Assembly (NCBI GenBank): GCA_004554075.1
Contig: SFOB01000008.1
Coordinates: forward strand, 85,371-149,370
DNA length: 64,000 bases
Direction: 5' to 3'
Source of the DNA: Treponema sp.
GTDB lineage: Bacteria; Spirochaetota; Spirochaetia; Treponematales; Treponemataceae
Position numbers and translations under genes: made by a program. Of the stretch, positions 49,487 to 57,203 are shown one piece after another (the first letter of the stretch is position 1; each line of letters starts with the position of its first letter). The notes beneath the pieces are model-generated. The model had not been told where the DNA came from, searched no databases, and saw only the letters and a program-made list of their open reading frames with translations.

Positions 49487-50083
49487 ATGAAACTGTCAAA
49501 CAAGTTTACATTTACCCGCATTATTTTTGCACCTATTTTCTTCTTATTATACTTTATTCCAATCTGGACTGGTTGTGGAACTAAAGTATCCTTGTTGATA
49601 GCAATTCCTTGTCTTGTTTTTGCAGAGTTTACAGACTATCTTGATGGTCATTATGCCCGCAAGCACAACGAAGTAAGCGATTTTGGAAAACTTTTTGATC
49701 CTTTTGCGGATGTTGTCCTTCATCTGACCGGTTTTGTTTGTCTTATGCATTCAGTAAAAGCTGATGTTTCTTACATGCCGGTTTATTTCTTTGTTTTGAT
49801 TATGCTCCGCGAGTTCTCTCAGAATTTTTTACGTATGGTAGCCGCAAAACAGGGTACAGCAATTGCAGCCAGAAAAGGCGGAAAACTGAAAACTGTTGTA
49901 TATATCGCAGCCGAGTTTTATGGAATCCTCCTCGAACTCTTAGTTCGTCTTGATTTCGCCCCAGAATACTTCGGAGCTCTCAAAACAGGTTCCTACATCT
50001 TCTTTGCCCTCTGCGTAATCCTAAGCTACGCCTCATTCATCGATTACCTGATTCATTTTGGCAAGATTTTGAAGGACATCTAA
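49487..50083 (+). CDS. pgsA: CDP-alcohol phosphatidyltransferase (PgsA-like)
   Basis: 198 residues, five to six membrane helices. The CDP-alcohol signature D-x2-DG-x2-AR-x8-G-x3-D-x3-D is complete (DYLDGHYARKHNEVSDFGKL then FDPFAD, about 50-75). It transfers a phosphatidyl group from CDP-diacylglycerol to an alcohol, most often glycerol-3-phosphate. The exact alcohol is inferred from length and general likeness. Leaderless-type start. Followed by a strong terminator. Confidence 0.87.
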   Translation: MKLSNKFTFTRIIFAPIFFLLYFIPIWTGCGTKVSLLIAIPCLVFAEFTDYLDGHYARKHNEVSDFGKLFDPFADVVLHLTGFVCLMHSVKADVSYMPVYFFVLIMLREFSQNFLRMVAAKQGTAIAARKGGKLKTVVYIAAEFYGILLELLVRLDFAPEYFGALKTGSYIFFALCVILSYASFIDYLIHFGKILKDI

Positions 50084-50154
50084 TCCGTTAATAAACAAAA
50101 CATATTGCAATTGATTGTAAAGTGTTTTGAAAAATAGATGCGGAAGCAAAAAAA

Positions 50155-50196
50155 GGGTGCGTGAAACATCATTCCCGTTTCACGCACCCTTTTTTT
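50155..50196. terminator. strong terminator between pgsA and hsp20
   Basis: 13-bp perfect stem GGGTGCGTGAAAC / GTTTCACGCACCC (50155-50167, 50177-50189), A-run before and seven T after; works for both convergent genes. Confidence 0.92.
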
Positions 50197-50224
50197 ATGG
50201 GAGCAGTCAGCCTGCAAGCATCAA

Positions 50225-50644
50225 TTAACAAGCTTCAATTGCAATATGCTTTGGAGCGGCAATAGCTTTCTTCTGCATATTGATTGTCAAAATACCATTC
50301 TTAAAGTTAGCCTTAATTGACTCAGCATCAACATCAGCTGGCAAAGAAAAGCGTCTCTCAAAGCTTGAGAATCTGCGCTCTTTAAGGATGTACTTAGCCT
50401 TCTTGTCTTTCTTATCTTCTTTGGTTTCCTTTGTCTCTTCAGTTTTTGAGGCAATGGTCAAATTGTCATGGTCGAGCTCGATATTTACGTCTTTCTCGGT
50501 ACGTCCAGGCAATTCCATTTCCAAAGTGTAAGCGTTGTCTTCTTCCTTTACATCAACACGAGGAGCGCCTGCAGAATATGTAACACAAGGTGTGTTACCC
50601 ATCATGTCATTAAAAAGTGAATCAATAAATGAAAGTTCGTTCAT
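50225..50644 (-). CDS. Hsp20/alpha-crystallin small heat shock protein
   Basis: 139 residues. Alpha-crystallin domain (about 28-125): RVDVKEEDNAYTLEMELPG, a Lys/Glu-rich variable loop, RRFSSFERRFSLP, and FKNGILTINM (the conserved G-x-L motif). ATP-independent holdase that binds unfolding proteins. The C-terminal I-x-I anchor is present (HIAIEAC). AAGAGG precedes the ATG. I saw no CIRCE element upstream. Confidence 0.93.
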   Translation of the reverse strand: MNELSFIDSLFNDMMGNTPCVTYSAGAPRVDVKEEDNAYTLEMELPGRTEKDVNIELDHDNLTIASKTEETKETKEDKKDKKAKYILKERRFSSFERRFSLPADVDAESIKANFKNGILTINMQKKAIAAPKHIAIEAC

Positions 50645-50758
50645 ATCTATACCTCTTTGTATTTAATTAAGTTTTGTTTTATAAGCTAACAGCTTACATT
50701 ATTTAATAAGCAAGTTTTATGCCAAGTGATTAATTTATTTATCATCTATTATAAAATT

Positions 50759-50841
50759 GCCTCTCGGCGAAATAAAATCCCAAAAACGGCTTCCGCGCTT
50801 CGCTTGTGCAGATTGTTTTTGGGATTTTTTTCGCCTACGGC
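50759..50841. repeat. 83-bp fold-back element
   Basis: Arms GCC..CGGCGAAATAAAATCCCAAAAAC (50759-50787) and GTTTTTGGGATTTTTTTCGCC..GGC (50815-50841), inner GC-rich loop with GCGCTTCGC. Lies upstream of hsp20 and after radA, so it probably ends the radA transcript or blocks antisense transcription. Confidence 0.75.
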
Positions 50842-50925
50842 ATATTATTTTCTATAGCGCACTGTGTCAAAATAACCCATAACATAAAAGCATAATGACA
50901 CACTTGCAATCAAATATACTCAAAA

Positions 50926-52206
50926 TTAACGGAAAAGAGTCTTAATAAGTGTTTTTATGTCCGAAATTCCTGACTTTTCGTCGTCGGATGGGGAAAGAAC
51001 TGTCTTAAAACCAAGGCCTTCGGCGGCTTTTATACGCTGCTTTGTCTTGGTAACAGGGCGAATTTCTCCGGCGAGGCTTAATTCTCCGAATACTGCAGTA
51101 TCATTTTTTACTGCAATATCCGTTCTGGCAGAATATAGGGCTGCGGCAAGAGCTGCATCTATAGAACTTTCGCTTAATTTAATGCCGCCGGCAACGTTTA
51201 CATATATATCCTGGTCAGAAAAACACAGGCCACAGCGCTTTTCTATTACGGCCGCTACTCGAGCAACCCTGCCAGAATCAATTTTTTCGCTGTAAATTCG
51301 GGAAACACTGGCTTTTGCGGGTACTGTAAGAGCCTGAATTTCAACTAAAAAGACCCTGCTGCCTTCAAAAACTGGTGTGCAGGCTACTCCGGCCGGCTGA
51401 TTTTCCTTTCTTTTTGTCAAAAATAGCGATGCCGGATTAATTACAGGTTCCAGACCCTTTTCTGTCATGCTGAAAATGCCGATTTCATCAACTGAACCAA
51501 AGCGATTTTTCTGTGCATGAAGGAATCTTATGTCATCTGCATTGCGTTCAAAGGAAATTACGGTATCTACCATATGTTCCAGAGACTTTGGACCTGCAAT
51601 AGTGCCTTCTTTTGTAACATGAGCAGTCATAATAAGGACGCAATCCCGCTCTTTTACCCAGGAAATGAACTCGTTAGCACAATATTTCAGCTGATTTACG
51701 GTACCAGGAATAATTCCGGCCTCAGCACTGTAAATAGTCTGAATAGAATCGATAATTACAAAGGTAGGATTGAGGGAATCAAGGGCGTCTAAAGAATCCT
51801 CCAGCCTTGAAGTGCACAGAATATTTATACCCTTGCAGTCCAGACATAGCCTGTCTGCCCGGTCTTTTATCTGAGCTGCAGACTCTTCTCCGCTTATATA
51901 GAGTACAGAAGTCTTTCCAGAGCCAGAAATACTTGCTGCAGTCTGCAAAAGCAGGGTAGATTTACCGATTCCAGGCTCTCCACCAAGCAAAATGGCAGAT
52001 CGCTTTGTGGCACCGCCGCCTAAAACGCGGTCAAATTCCTCGATTCCGGTGGAAATTCTGGTATTTGACTGGGCCTGTACCGTGGCAAGCCCTACAGGCT
52101 TCTGCTTTTCTACCGCCTCTTTGCCCCGGCCAGCCGGACTTACGTTATGCTGACTGTATCCGCAGTTGCTGCATCTGTAAGAAATAGAACCATTCTTTTT
52201 TGCCAT
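50926..52206 (-). CDS. radA: DNA repair protein RadA, zinc finger incomplete
   Basis: 426 residues. Walker A GGEPGIGKSTLLLQ (about 77-90), the RadA-specific KNRFG in AQKNRFGSVDEIG, and a Lon-protease-like C-domain (YVNVAGGIKLSE). It is a RecA-like branch-migration helicase in recombination repair. The N-terminal zinc finger has only the first CxxC (CSNCGYSQ); the second pair (normally GRCPxCGxW) and about 19 residues are missing, and the frame continues with HNVSPAGRGKE. The deletion is in frame, so the protein should be made but may bind no zinc. Confidence 0.93.
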   Translation of the reverse strand: MAKKNGSISYRCSNCGYSQHNVSPAGRGKEAVEKQKPVGLATVQAQSNTRISTGIEEFDRVLGGGATKRSAILLGGEPGIGKSTLLLQTAASISGSGKTSVLYISGEESAAQIKDRADRLCLDCKGINILCTSRLEDSLDALDSLNPTFVIIDSIQTIYSAEAGIIPGTVNQLKYCANEFISWVKERDCVLIMTAHVTKEGTIAGPKSLEHMVDTVISFERNADDIRFLHAQKNRFGSVDEIGIFSMTEKGLEPVINPASLFLTKRKENQPAGVACTPVFEGSRVFLVEIQALTVPAKASVSRIYSEKIDSGRVARVAAVIEKRCGLCFSDQDIYVNVAGGIKLSESSIDAALAAALYSARTDIAVKNDTAVFGELSLAGEIRPVTKTKQRIKAAEGLGFKTVLSPSDDEKSGISDIKTLIKTLFR

Positions 52207-52242
52207 GAATAAACCTCTTTTTGCGGTGGCGGTTTATAAAAA

Positions 52243-52263
52243 TTTTGTGAAAATTTCACAAAA
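52243..52263. promoter_or_regulatory. TTTTGTGAAA-n-TTTCACAAAA operator
   Basis: A perfect 10-bp-arm palindrome, 5 bases before the -35 at 52268. The TGTGA-N5-TCACA core resembles a CRP/FNR-family site with one base less spacing. Centre is about 50 bases before the predicted small-RNA start, and also upstream of radA. Confidence 0.65.
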
Positions 52264-52267
52264 AGTA

Positions 52268-52296
52268 TTGACATCTGAATCAGATGGTATTATATT
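52268..52296 (+). promoter_or_regulatory. promoter of the small RNA
   Basis: TTGACA (52268-52273), 17-base spacer, TATATT (52291-52296). Predicted start about 52303. The gene downstream on + is none; cysE is on the minus strand. Confidence 0.75.
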
Positions 52297-52302
52297 AAAG
52301 AC

Positions 52303-52399
52303 AGCTTGTAAATAAGCTGATAAACTCTCTCCGATGTCCAGCAACGCTGGACGGCAAGGTTCCCTTTTAGTGTTACTGTCTGGGAACCTTGTTTTTTTT
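52303..52399 (+). ncRNA. predicted ~97-nt structured small RNA
   Basis: Three hairpins: CAGCTT/AAGCTG (52302-52319), GTCCAGC-AAC-GCTGGAC (52336-52352), and a terminator CAAGGTTCCC/GGGAACCTTG (52355-52391) with eight T. Between the first two lies the unpaired CTCTCTCC (52325-52332), complementary to purine-rich ribosome binding sites. No ORF of note. Strong promoter and operator upstream. I recognise no known RNA family. Confidence 0.65.
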
Positions 52400-52415
52400 A
52401 ACATCAAAGTACCCC

Positions 52416-52455
52416 GGTGGTTGAGTGCCCGCGAGGCGGGCCTATCGAAACCACC
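52416..52455. repeat. GGTGGTT/AACCACC nested hairpin repeat
   Basis: Outer stem GGTGGTT/AACCACC, inner GCCCGC-GAG-GCGGGC. It lies between the small RNA and the convergent cysE and could terminate cysE. Confidence 0.7.
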
Positions 52456-52471
52456 TGAAACCACATTTATA

Positions 52472-53341
52472 TTATCCCTGTGTAATAACCGATCCTGCCG
52501 GTACGCTTTCTGTAACCCAGGTGTTACCGCCTATGGTTGAGCCGCGGCCTATTACTGTTTCACCACCAAGGATTGTAGCGTTTGCATAGATTGTTACGTC
52601 ATCTTCAATAGTAGGGTGACGCTTTTTATTCTGAAGATTCTTTTTAACACTGAGGGCTCCCAGTGTAACACCCTGGTAAATCTTTACATTATTGCCAATT
52701 AGACAGGTTTCACCAACAACAACACCAGTTCCGTGATCAATAAAGAATGATTCACCGATTGTAGCTCCCGGGTGAATATCAATTCCGGTTTTACCGTGAA
52801 CGTGTTCGCTCATAATACGCGGAATAATAGGAACTCCGCTCTTATAAAGGAAGTGGGCAATGCGGTAAACAAGAATTGCTTCAAGACCCGGGTAAGACAA
52901 AACAACTTCTTCGTTGCTTCTTGCTGCAGGGTCTCCGTTAAAGGTTGCAACTACATCCAGCTGAATCTTACGGCGGATTTCCGGTATTTCTTCCATTAAA
53001 GCAAGGGCAGTTTTTTCTGCCAGCTTAAAGCAATGTGATTCAGCTATATTTGCAACTTCGTCATGGCTGCAGGTCTGAGCCTTTGTATAAATCAGGGCTT
53101 TTTGAATTTCGCGGGTAAGGTTTGCGATTATATTGTTAACCTTCTGGCCAATGAAATATCTGAGGTTTACGGAATCAATATCTTCTGCTGTTCTGAAGCC
53201 TGGAAAGATTACAGACTGAATATCCGAAAGAATTGAGACAACGTTCTGGCGGTTTGGAAAATCTTCTGTATGATTTCTGTTTACAAGACCATAGCGGTCA
53301 TAGGAATCAAGGATTCCGTCTATCAGCATATCTATATTCAT
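52472..53341 (-). CDS. cysE: serine O-acetyltransferase
   Basis: 289 residues from the ATG at 53341; the longer frame to 53377 would start before the -10. N-terminal helical domain (about 1-170), then a left-handed beta-helix of hexapeptide repeats ([23 protein letters not shown] region, then [27 protein letters not shown]). The family's DPAA motif is present (NGDPAARSN). It makes O-acetylserine for cysteine synthesis. Leaderless-type start: TTGAAT-17-TAATAT, 7 bases before the ATG. Confidence 0.9.
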   Translation of the reverse strand: MNIDMLIDGILDSYDRYGLVNRNHTEDFPNRQNVVSILSDIQSVIFPGFRTAEDIDSVNLRYFIGQKVNNIIANLTREIQKALIYTKAQTCSHDEVANIAESHCFKLAEKTALALMEEIPEIRRKIQLDVVATFNGDPAARSNEEVVLSYPGLEAILVYRIAHFLYKSGVPIIPRIMSEHVHGKTGIDIHPGATIGESFFIDHGTGVVVGETCLIGNNVKIYQGVTLGALSVKKNLQNKKRHPTIEDDVTIYANATILGGETVIGRGSTIGGNTWVTESVPAGSVITQG

Positions 53342-53348
53342 AGTGGTA

Positions 53349-53377
53349 ATATTAATATATAGAAAAAAGAAATTCAA
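53349..53377 (-). promoter_or_regulatory. promoter of cysE
   Basis: Minus strand TTGAAT (53372-53377), 17-base spacer, TAATAT (53349-53354), 7 bases to the ATG. Confidence 0.7.
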
Positions 53378-53407
53378 ATAAATTTTGTAAATTCTGAAAG
53401 AATTTTA

Positions 53408-53436
53408 TTGACTAAAATTATTTCTTAGTTTATATT
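53408..53436 (+). promoter_or_regulatory. promoter of the tRNA-Thr to rpoC block
   Basis: TTGACT (53408-53413), 17-base spacer, TATATT (53431-53436), 45 bases before tRNA-Thr. Confidence 0.75.
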
Positions 53437-53481
53437 CGTAGAACGCATGTTTTCTATGAGTTAGTGTGGAATACTGCATTT

Positions 53482-53554
53482 GCCCCCGTAGCTCAGTTGG
53501 TAGAGCACCACATCGGTAATGTGGAGGTCTGCAGTCCGATTCTGCACGTGGGCT
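53482..53554 (+). tRNA. tRNA-Thr(GGT), unusual T-loop
   Basis: 73-nt cloverleaf: acceptor GCCCCCG/CGTGGGC, anticodon stem CCACA/TGTGG, loop TCGGTAA (anticodon GGT), T stem TGCAG/CTGCA. CCA not encoded. Two oddities: the T-loop reads TCCGATT, so the invariant U55 is C, and acceptor pair 5-68 is C.U. Confidence 0.9.
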
Positions 53555-53595
53555 TTGAAAATTATTTTTTTGGCGAATATATTTAGGAGTTAAAT

Positions 53596-53772
53596 ATGGG
53601 AAGCAAGAAGAAAGGTGCTGTTGAAATTATCGCTTTGCAGTGCACAGAATGTAAGAGAAAGAATTATACTACTTACAAGAACCGCAAGAACATCACAGGA
53701 AAACTTGAGAAGAATAAGTACTGTCCGTTCTGCAAGAAGAGCATTCTTCACAAAGAAACAAAAGCAAAATAA
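53596..53772 (+). CDS. rpmG: 50S ribosomal protein L33
   Basis: 58 residues. Two CxxC pairs (LQCTECKR and YCPFCKK) for zinc binding; pattern [28 protein letters not shown] upstream of the ATG at 53596. Sits between tRNA-Thr and tRNA-Trp, the usual bacterial order before secE. Confidence 0.94.
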   Translation: MGSKKKGAVEIIALQCTECKRKNYTTYKNRKNITGKLEKNKYCPFCKKSILHKETKAK

Positions 53773-53812
53773 TTTTTTGATATTTATCCGGTTTCGGCCG
53801 GTTTAGATATAT

Positions 53813-53885
53813 AGGGCAGTAGTTCAGCTGGTAGAGCAGCGGTCTCCAAAACCGCCTGTCGTGGGTTCAAATCCTGCCTGCCCTG
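53813..53885 (+). tRNA. tRNA-Trp(CCA)
   Basis: 73-nt cloverleaf: acceptor AGGGCAG/CTGCCCT, anticodon loop CTCCAAA (anticodon CCA), T-loop TTCAAAT. CCA end not encoded. Standard. Confidence 0.95.
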
Positions 53886-53905
53886 ATTTTATAAGGAAAG
53901 GTGTT

Positions 53906-54088
53906 ATGGCTAAGGTATTCCAGTTTTTTAAAGAAAGCAGAGCAGAATTGAAGAAGGTTGTATGGCCTACTAAAGATGATGTTATTTCTTCAATTAAGGT
54001 TGTTATCATCTCTACAGTTATTGTAGCTTTAGTACTTGGATTGCTTGACCTTGGCTTCACTCAGTTGTTCCGTATTGTAATGAGATAG
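53906..54088 (+). CDS. secE: preprotein translocase subunit SecE
   Basis: 60 residues from the ATG at 53906, preceded by AAGGAAAG; the longer frame from 53861 lies inside tRNA-Trp. ESRAELKKVVWPTKDD is the conserved SecE amphipathic segment, followed by one membrane helix (VVIISTVIVALVLGLLDLGF). Clamps the SecY halves. Confidence 0.93.
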   Translation: MAKVFQFFKESRAELKKVVWPTKDDVISSIKVVIISTVIVALVLGLLDLGFTQLFRIVMR

Positions 54089-54097
54089 GACGGAAAG

Positions 54098-54676
54098 ATG
54101 TCTAAGAATTGGTACATTCTTCATACATATACAGGTTATGAAGGAAAAATCGAACGTACAATTAAATCTCTTTTAGAGAAATTTCCAACAGATAAAAATG
54201 CAGGTATTGATCCAGAAGTTGTAATTGACGTAAGGGTTCCTGTTGAAGAAGTTGTAGAAATTAAAGATGGTAAAAAGAAAACTCGTTCAAACAAGTTCCT
54301 TCCTGGTTATATTATGCTTGAGATGGATCTTCCAGAAATTGGCTGGAAAGATACTTGTGCAAAGCTTTATAAAATCCAGGGTGTTACAGGATTTGTTGGT
54401 AATGTAAGCCGCTCAAATCGTCCTATGCCAATCACTAAAGATGAAGCTATGAATCTTCTTCAGAAGTCTGGTGTTATCAAGGGTGATAAGCAGGTTCGTG
54501 TACGTCAGTCATTCAATGTTGGCGATGTTGTTAAAATTGCCGACGGTCCTTTTGCATCATTCACTGGTACAGTAAAAGAAATCAATACAGAAAAAGAGAA
54601 GCTTAGTGTTGAGGTTCAGATTTTTGGACGTCCTACTCCGGTAGAAGTAAGCTTCCTTCAGGCTGAAAAAGCCTAA
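54098..54676 (+). CDS. nusG: transcription termination/antitermination factor NusG
   Basis: 192 residues. NGN domain first (NWYILHTYTGYEGKIERTI; FLPGYIMLEM), then the KOW domain (FNVGDVVKIADGPFASFTGTVKEI). It binds RNA polymerase, and couples to Rho or ribosomes. A Lys-rich insertion (KDGKKKTRSNKF) sits in the NGN domain, a common variation. Nine bases after secE. Confidence 0.95.
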   Translation: MSKNWYILHTYTGYEGKIERTIKSLLEKFPTDKNAGIDPEVVIDVRVPVEEVVEIKDGKKKTRSNKFLPGYIMLEMDLPEIGWKDTCAKLYKIQGVTGFVGNVSRSNRPMPITKDEAMNLLQKSGVIKGDKQVRVRQSFNVGDVVKIADGPFASFTGTVKEINTEKEKLSVEVQIFGRPTPVEVSFLQAEKA

Positions 54677-54708
54677 GTTCTTTATAATTTATAATTAGCA
54701 AATTCAGG

Positions 54709-54731
54709 GGTTTGTATCCCAAATACAAACC
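54709..54731 (+). promoter_or_regulatory. hairpin in the rplK leader
   Basis: GGTTTGTAT / ATACAAACC with a 5-base loop between nusG and rplK. Possibly a regulatory structure for the L11-L1 pair; the known L1 binding site cannot be confirmed by eye. Confidence 0.5.
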
Positions 54732-54833
54732 GTTTGATCCTGTTTTTGGGAGAGGCGCAGGTCCGTTGGACATAGGCGTTTCGTTAGAAAGACTTCTATA
54801 TGAAGCTTTCACACCAACATTGGGAGAAATAAA

Positions 54834-55265
54834 ATGGCTACAAAGAAAGTAACTGCCGTGATCAAATTGCAGTGTCCTGCAGGAGCAGCAACACCAGCTC
54901 CTCCAATTGGACCAGCTCTTGGACCTCACGGAGTTTCAGCTCCAAAGTTCGTTCAGGAATTTAACGATCGAACTAAGTCAATGGAAAAAGGTCTTGTTAT
55001 CCCTGTAGTAATTACAGTTTATCAGGACAAATCTTACACATTCATTCTTAAAACTCCTCCAGCAGCAGTTCTTATTAAGAAGGCTTGTAAACTCGATAAG
55101 GGTTCAGGAAATCCTCTTCTTAACAAGGTTGCAACTCTTTCTAAGAAAGACCTGGAAGAAATCGCAAAGACAAAGATGCCAGATATCAATGCTAACGATA
55201 TCGAAGCAGCAAAGAAAATCATTGCCGGTACTGCACGCAGTATGGGTGTAGAGGTGGAGCAGTAA
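54834..55265 (+). CDS. rplK: 50S ribosomal protein L11
   Basis: 143 residues. Start [29 protein letters not shown] is the conserved L11 N-domain; [12 protein letters not shown] and the C-domain RNA-binding end [11 protein letters not shown] follow. Part of the GTPase centre. GGGAG precedes the ATG. Confidence 0.97.
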   Translation: MATKKVTAVIKLQCPAGAATPAPPIGPALGPHGVSAPKFVQEFNDRTKSMEKGLVIPVVITVYQDKSYTFILKTPPAAVLIKKACKLDKGSGNPLLNKVATLSKKDLEEIAKTKMPDINANDIEAAKKIIAGTARSMGVEVEQ

Positions 55266-55266
55266 T

Positions 55267-55944
55267 ATGAAACATGGAAAGAAATATAACGCAGCTGCTG
55301 CAAAGTATGATCTTTCAAAGAAATATGATGTAGCTTCAGCTTGTAAAATGGTTCAGGACATGAAGTTTGCTAACTTCGATGAGACTGTAGAAGCTCACGT
55401 TGTACTTCGTCTTGAGAAAAATGCTACTGTACGTGATACATTGGTATTCCCAAATCAGTTCAAGGGTGAAAAGAAAGTTCTCGTTTTCTGTAAGGGAGAC
55501 AAGGTAAAGGAAGCTCTTGATGCTGGTGCTGCTTTCGCAGGTGAAGAATATATCGAAAAGGTAAAGGACGGCTGGTTGGACTTCGACGTTGCTGTTGCTA
55601 CACCTGATATGATGAAAGACGTAGGTCGTCTTGGTATGGTTCTCGGACGCAAAGGTTTGATGCCTAACCCTAAGACTGGTACTGTAACTCCTAACGTAGC
55701 TCAGGCTGTTGCAGAACTCAAGAAGGGTCGTACAGAGTTCCGTGCTGATAAGACAGGTATCGTACATATTGCTGTTGGTAAGTGTTCTATGGATACAGAT
55801 AAGCTTGTAGCAAACGTAAACACTCTTCTTTCTGAAGTAAGCAAGAAGAAGCCTGCTGGTGCTGCTGCTGGTTTTGTTAAGTCTGTTTCTGTAAGTTCAT
55901 CTATGGGCCCAGGCGTATGGGTTGACTATAAGGAAGGCGAATAA
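55267..55944 (+). CDS. rplA: 50S ribosomal protein L1
   Basis: 225 residues. Conserved VDVAVATPDMM-type segment (FDVAVATPDMMKDVGRLG), GLMPNPKTGTVTPNV, and FVKSVSVSSSMGPGV end. Forms the L1 stalk and represses its own operon mRNA in other bacteria. Stop and next start overlap by one base (TAATG). Confidence 0.97.
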   Translation: MKHGKKYNAAAAKYDLSKKYDVASACKMVQDMKFANFDETVEAHVVLRLEKNATVRDTLVFPNQFKGEKKVLVFCKGDKVKEALDAGAAFAGEEYIEKVKDGWLDFDVAVATPDMMKDVGRLGMVLGRKGLMPNPKTGTVTPNVAQAVAELKKGRTEFRADKTGIVHIAVGKCSMDTDKLVANVNTLLSEVSKKKPAGAAAGFVKSVSVSSSMGPGVWVDYKEGE

Positions 55945-56459
55945 TGGCAGTAAGAGCAAAGAAAATTCAGCCTGCTAAGACTCAGGCTATTGAAGAAGCA
56001 AAAAAGACATTTGCTGATTACAGCGACTTCATTTTCGCTGACTATCGCGGTCTTACAGTAGAGCAGATTACTGCTCTTCGTGATAAACTTCGCGAAAAGA
56101 ATGCTGTTCTTAAGGTTGTTAAGAACAACTTCGCTCGCATCGCTTTTGAGGAAATGAAAGTAGAAAATGTTGCTGACTACCTCAAAGGACCAACTGTTGT
56201 TGCAATGGCTAAGGAAGATTCAAACGAAGTAGCAAAGGTTCTCTTTGACTTCGCTAAAGATACTCCAGCACTTTCTGTAAAGGGTGCTAGCATTGCTAAC
56301 GAAATCTACGACCAGGCTAAGATTGAGGCTTACTCAAAGGTTCCTGGAAGAAACCAGCTTATTGCTATGCTTATGTCTGCAATGAACGGACCAGCTCAGA
56401 AGCTTGCCGCTACATTGAAGGCTTACGCAGACAAAAAAGCTGCAGAAGGTGCAAACTAA
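55944..56459 (+). CDS. rplJ: 50S ribosomal protein L10
   Basis: 171 residues. Pattern FADYRGLTVEQITALRDKLRE with VKNNFARIAFEE and KGPTVVAM matches L10, the stalk base. The start overlaps rplA by one base, so there is no room for the usual L10 leader upstream; a structured gap lies downstream instead. Confidence 0.96.
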   Translation: MAVRAKKIQPAKTQAIEEAKKTFADYSDFIFADYRGLTVEQITALRDKLREKNAVLKVVKNNFARIAFEEMKVENVADYLKGPTVVAMAKEDSNEVAKVLFDFAKDTPALSVKGASIANEIYDQAKIEAYSKVPGRNQLIAMLMSAMNGPAQKLAATLKAYADKKAAEGAN

Positions 56460-56485
56460 TTACACTTTCTAAAACAACAAATAAA

Positions 56486-56583
56486 AACACCGTCAGGCTT
56501 CATAGCTGTCGACTGTCGGTGTTAAATGCAGAAAGATTCAGTTGAATTAAATCTGCTGCCACCAGCCGCTTGCCGGAAGGTGG
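56486..56583 (+). other. two structured hairpins between rplJ and rplL
   Basis: ACACCG.CAG / CTG.CGGTGT (56487-56522) and CCACC..CCG / CGG..GGTGG (56559-56583). Neither has a T-run. The 157-base gap is long for this gene pair. Confidence 0.55.
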
Positions 56584-56616
56584 AAAATATAACTAATTTA
56601 TAGTGGAGAAGACAAT

Positions 56617-57000
56617 ATGGCAGCTCTCACAAATGATCAGATTCTTGATGCAATCGCATCTATGTCAGTTCTTGAAGTTTCAGAACTCGTAAAAGCAATG
56701 GAAGAAAAATTCGGCGTAACAGCAGCCGTAGCCGTAGCAGCAGGTCCTGCAGCAGCAGGCGGAGCAGCAGCTGGTGGCGAAGAGCAGACAGAGTTCACAG
56801 TAACTCTCGAATCATTCGACGCAGCAAAGAAGATTCCAGTAATCAAGGCTGTTCGTGAAATCACAGGTCTCGGACTTGGTGAAGCTAAGGCACTCGTAGA
56901 AGGTGCTCCAAAGGCTCTTAAGGAAGGCGTAAGCAAGGCTGACGCTGACGAAATGATCAAGAAGATCGAAGAAGCTGGTGGAAAGGCTAGCAAGAAATAA
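56617..57000 (+). CDS. rplL: 50S ribosomal protein L7/L12
   Basis: 127 residues. N-terminal dimer domain ([16 protein letters not shown]), Ala/Gly hinge, C-domain ([33 protein letters not shown] region). Stalk protein that recruits translation GTPases. GGAG upstream. The codon choice is strongly biased, as expected for a highly expressed gene. Confidence 0.97.
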   Translation: MAALTNDQILDAIASMSVLEVSELVKAMEEKFGVTAAVAVAAGPAAAGGAAAGGEEQTEFTVTLESFDAAKKIPVIKAVREITGLGLGEAKALVEGAPKALKEGVSKADADEMIKKIEEAGGKASKK

Positions 57001-57016
57001 GTCAGAATAATCTGAC
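57001..57016 (+). other. short hairpin after rplL
   Basis: GTCAGA-ATAA-TCTGAC immediately after the rplL stop. No T-run. Confidence 0.5.
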
Positions 57017-57027
57017 AACTTATCTAT

Positions 57028-57068
57028 AGGGGATGTCTGGTGCAGCATTGTACCGGGTATCCCCTTTA
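57028..57068 (+). terminator. probable rplL-rpoB attenuator
   Basis: AGGGGAT (57028-57034) pairs with ATCCCCT (57059-57065), inner GGT/ACC, followed by a weak T stretch (TTTAG). Comparable in position to the partial terminator between rplL and rpoB in E. coli. Confidence 0.6.
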
Positions 57069-57203
57069 GTCGTATTTTACGAAAATGTCATATCCGGAAA
57101 AATTCGGGTATCCATATATAAAAATCGGGGTTTTCTGTGCTGTGCGGAGTTTCCAGCATGTAGCAGTCAACAATCCGAAACACAACATCATCAGGGGGAT
57201 CTG

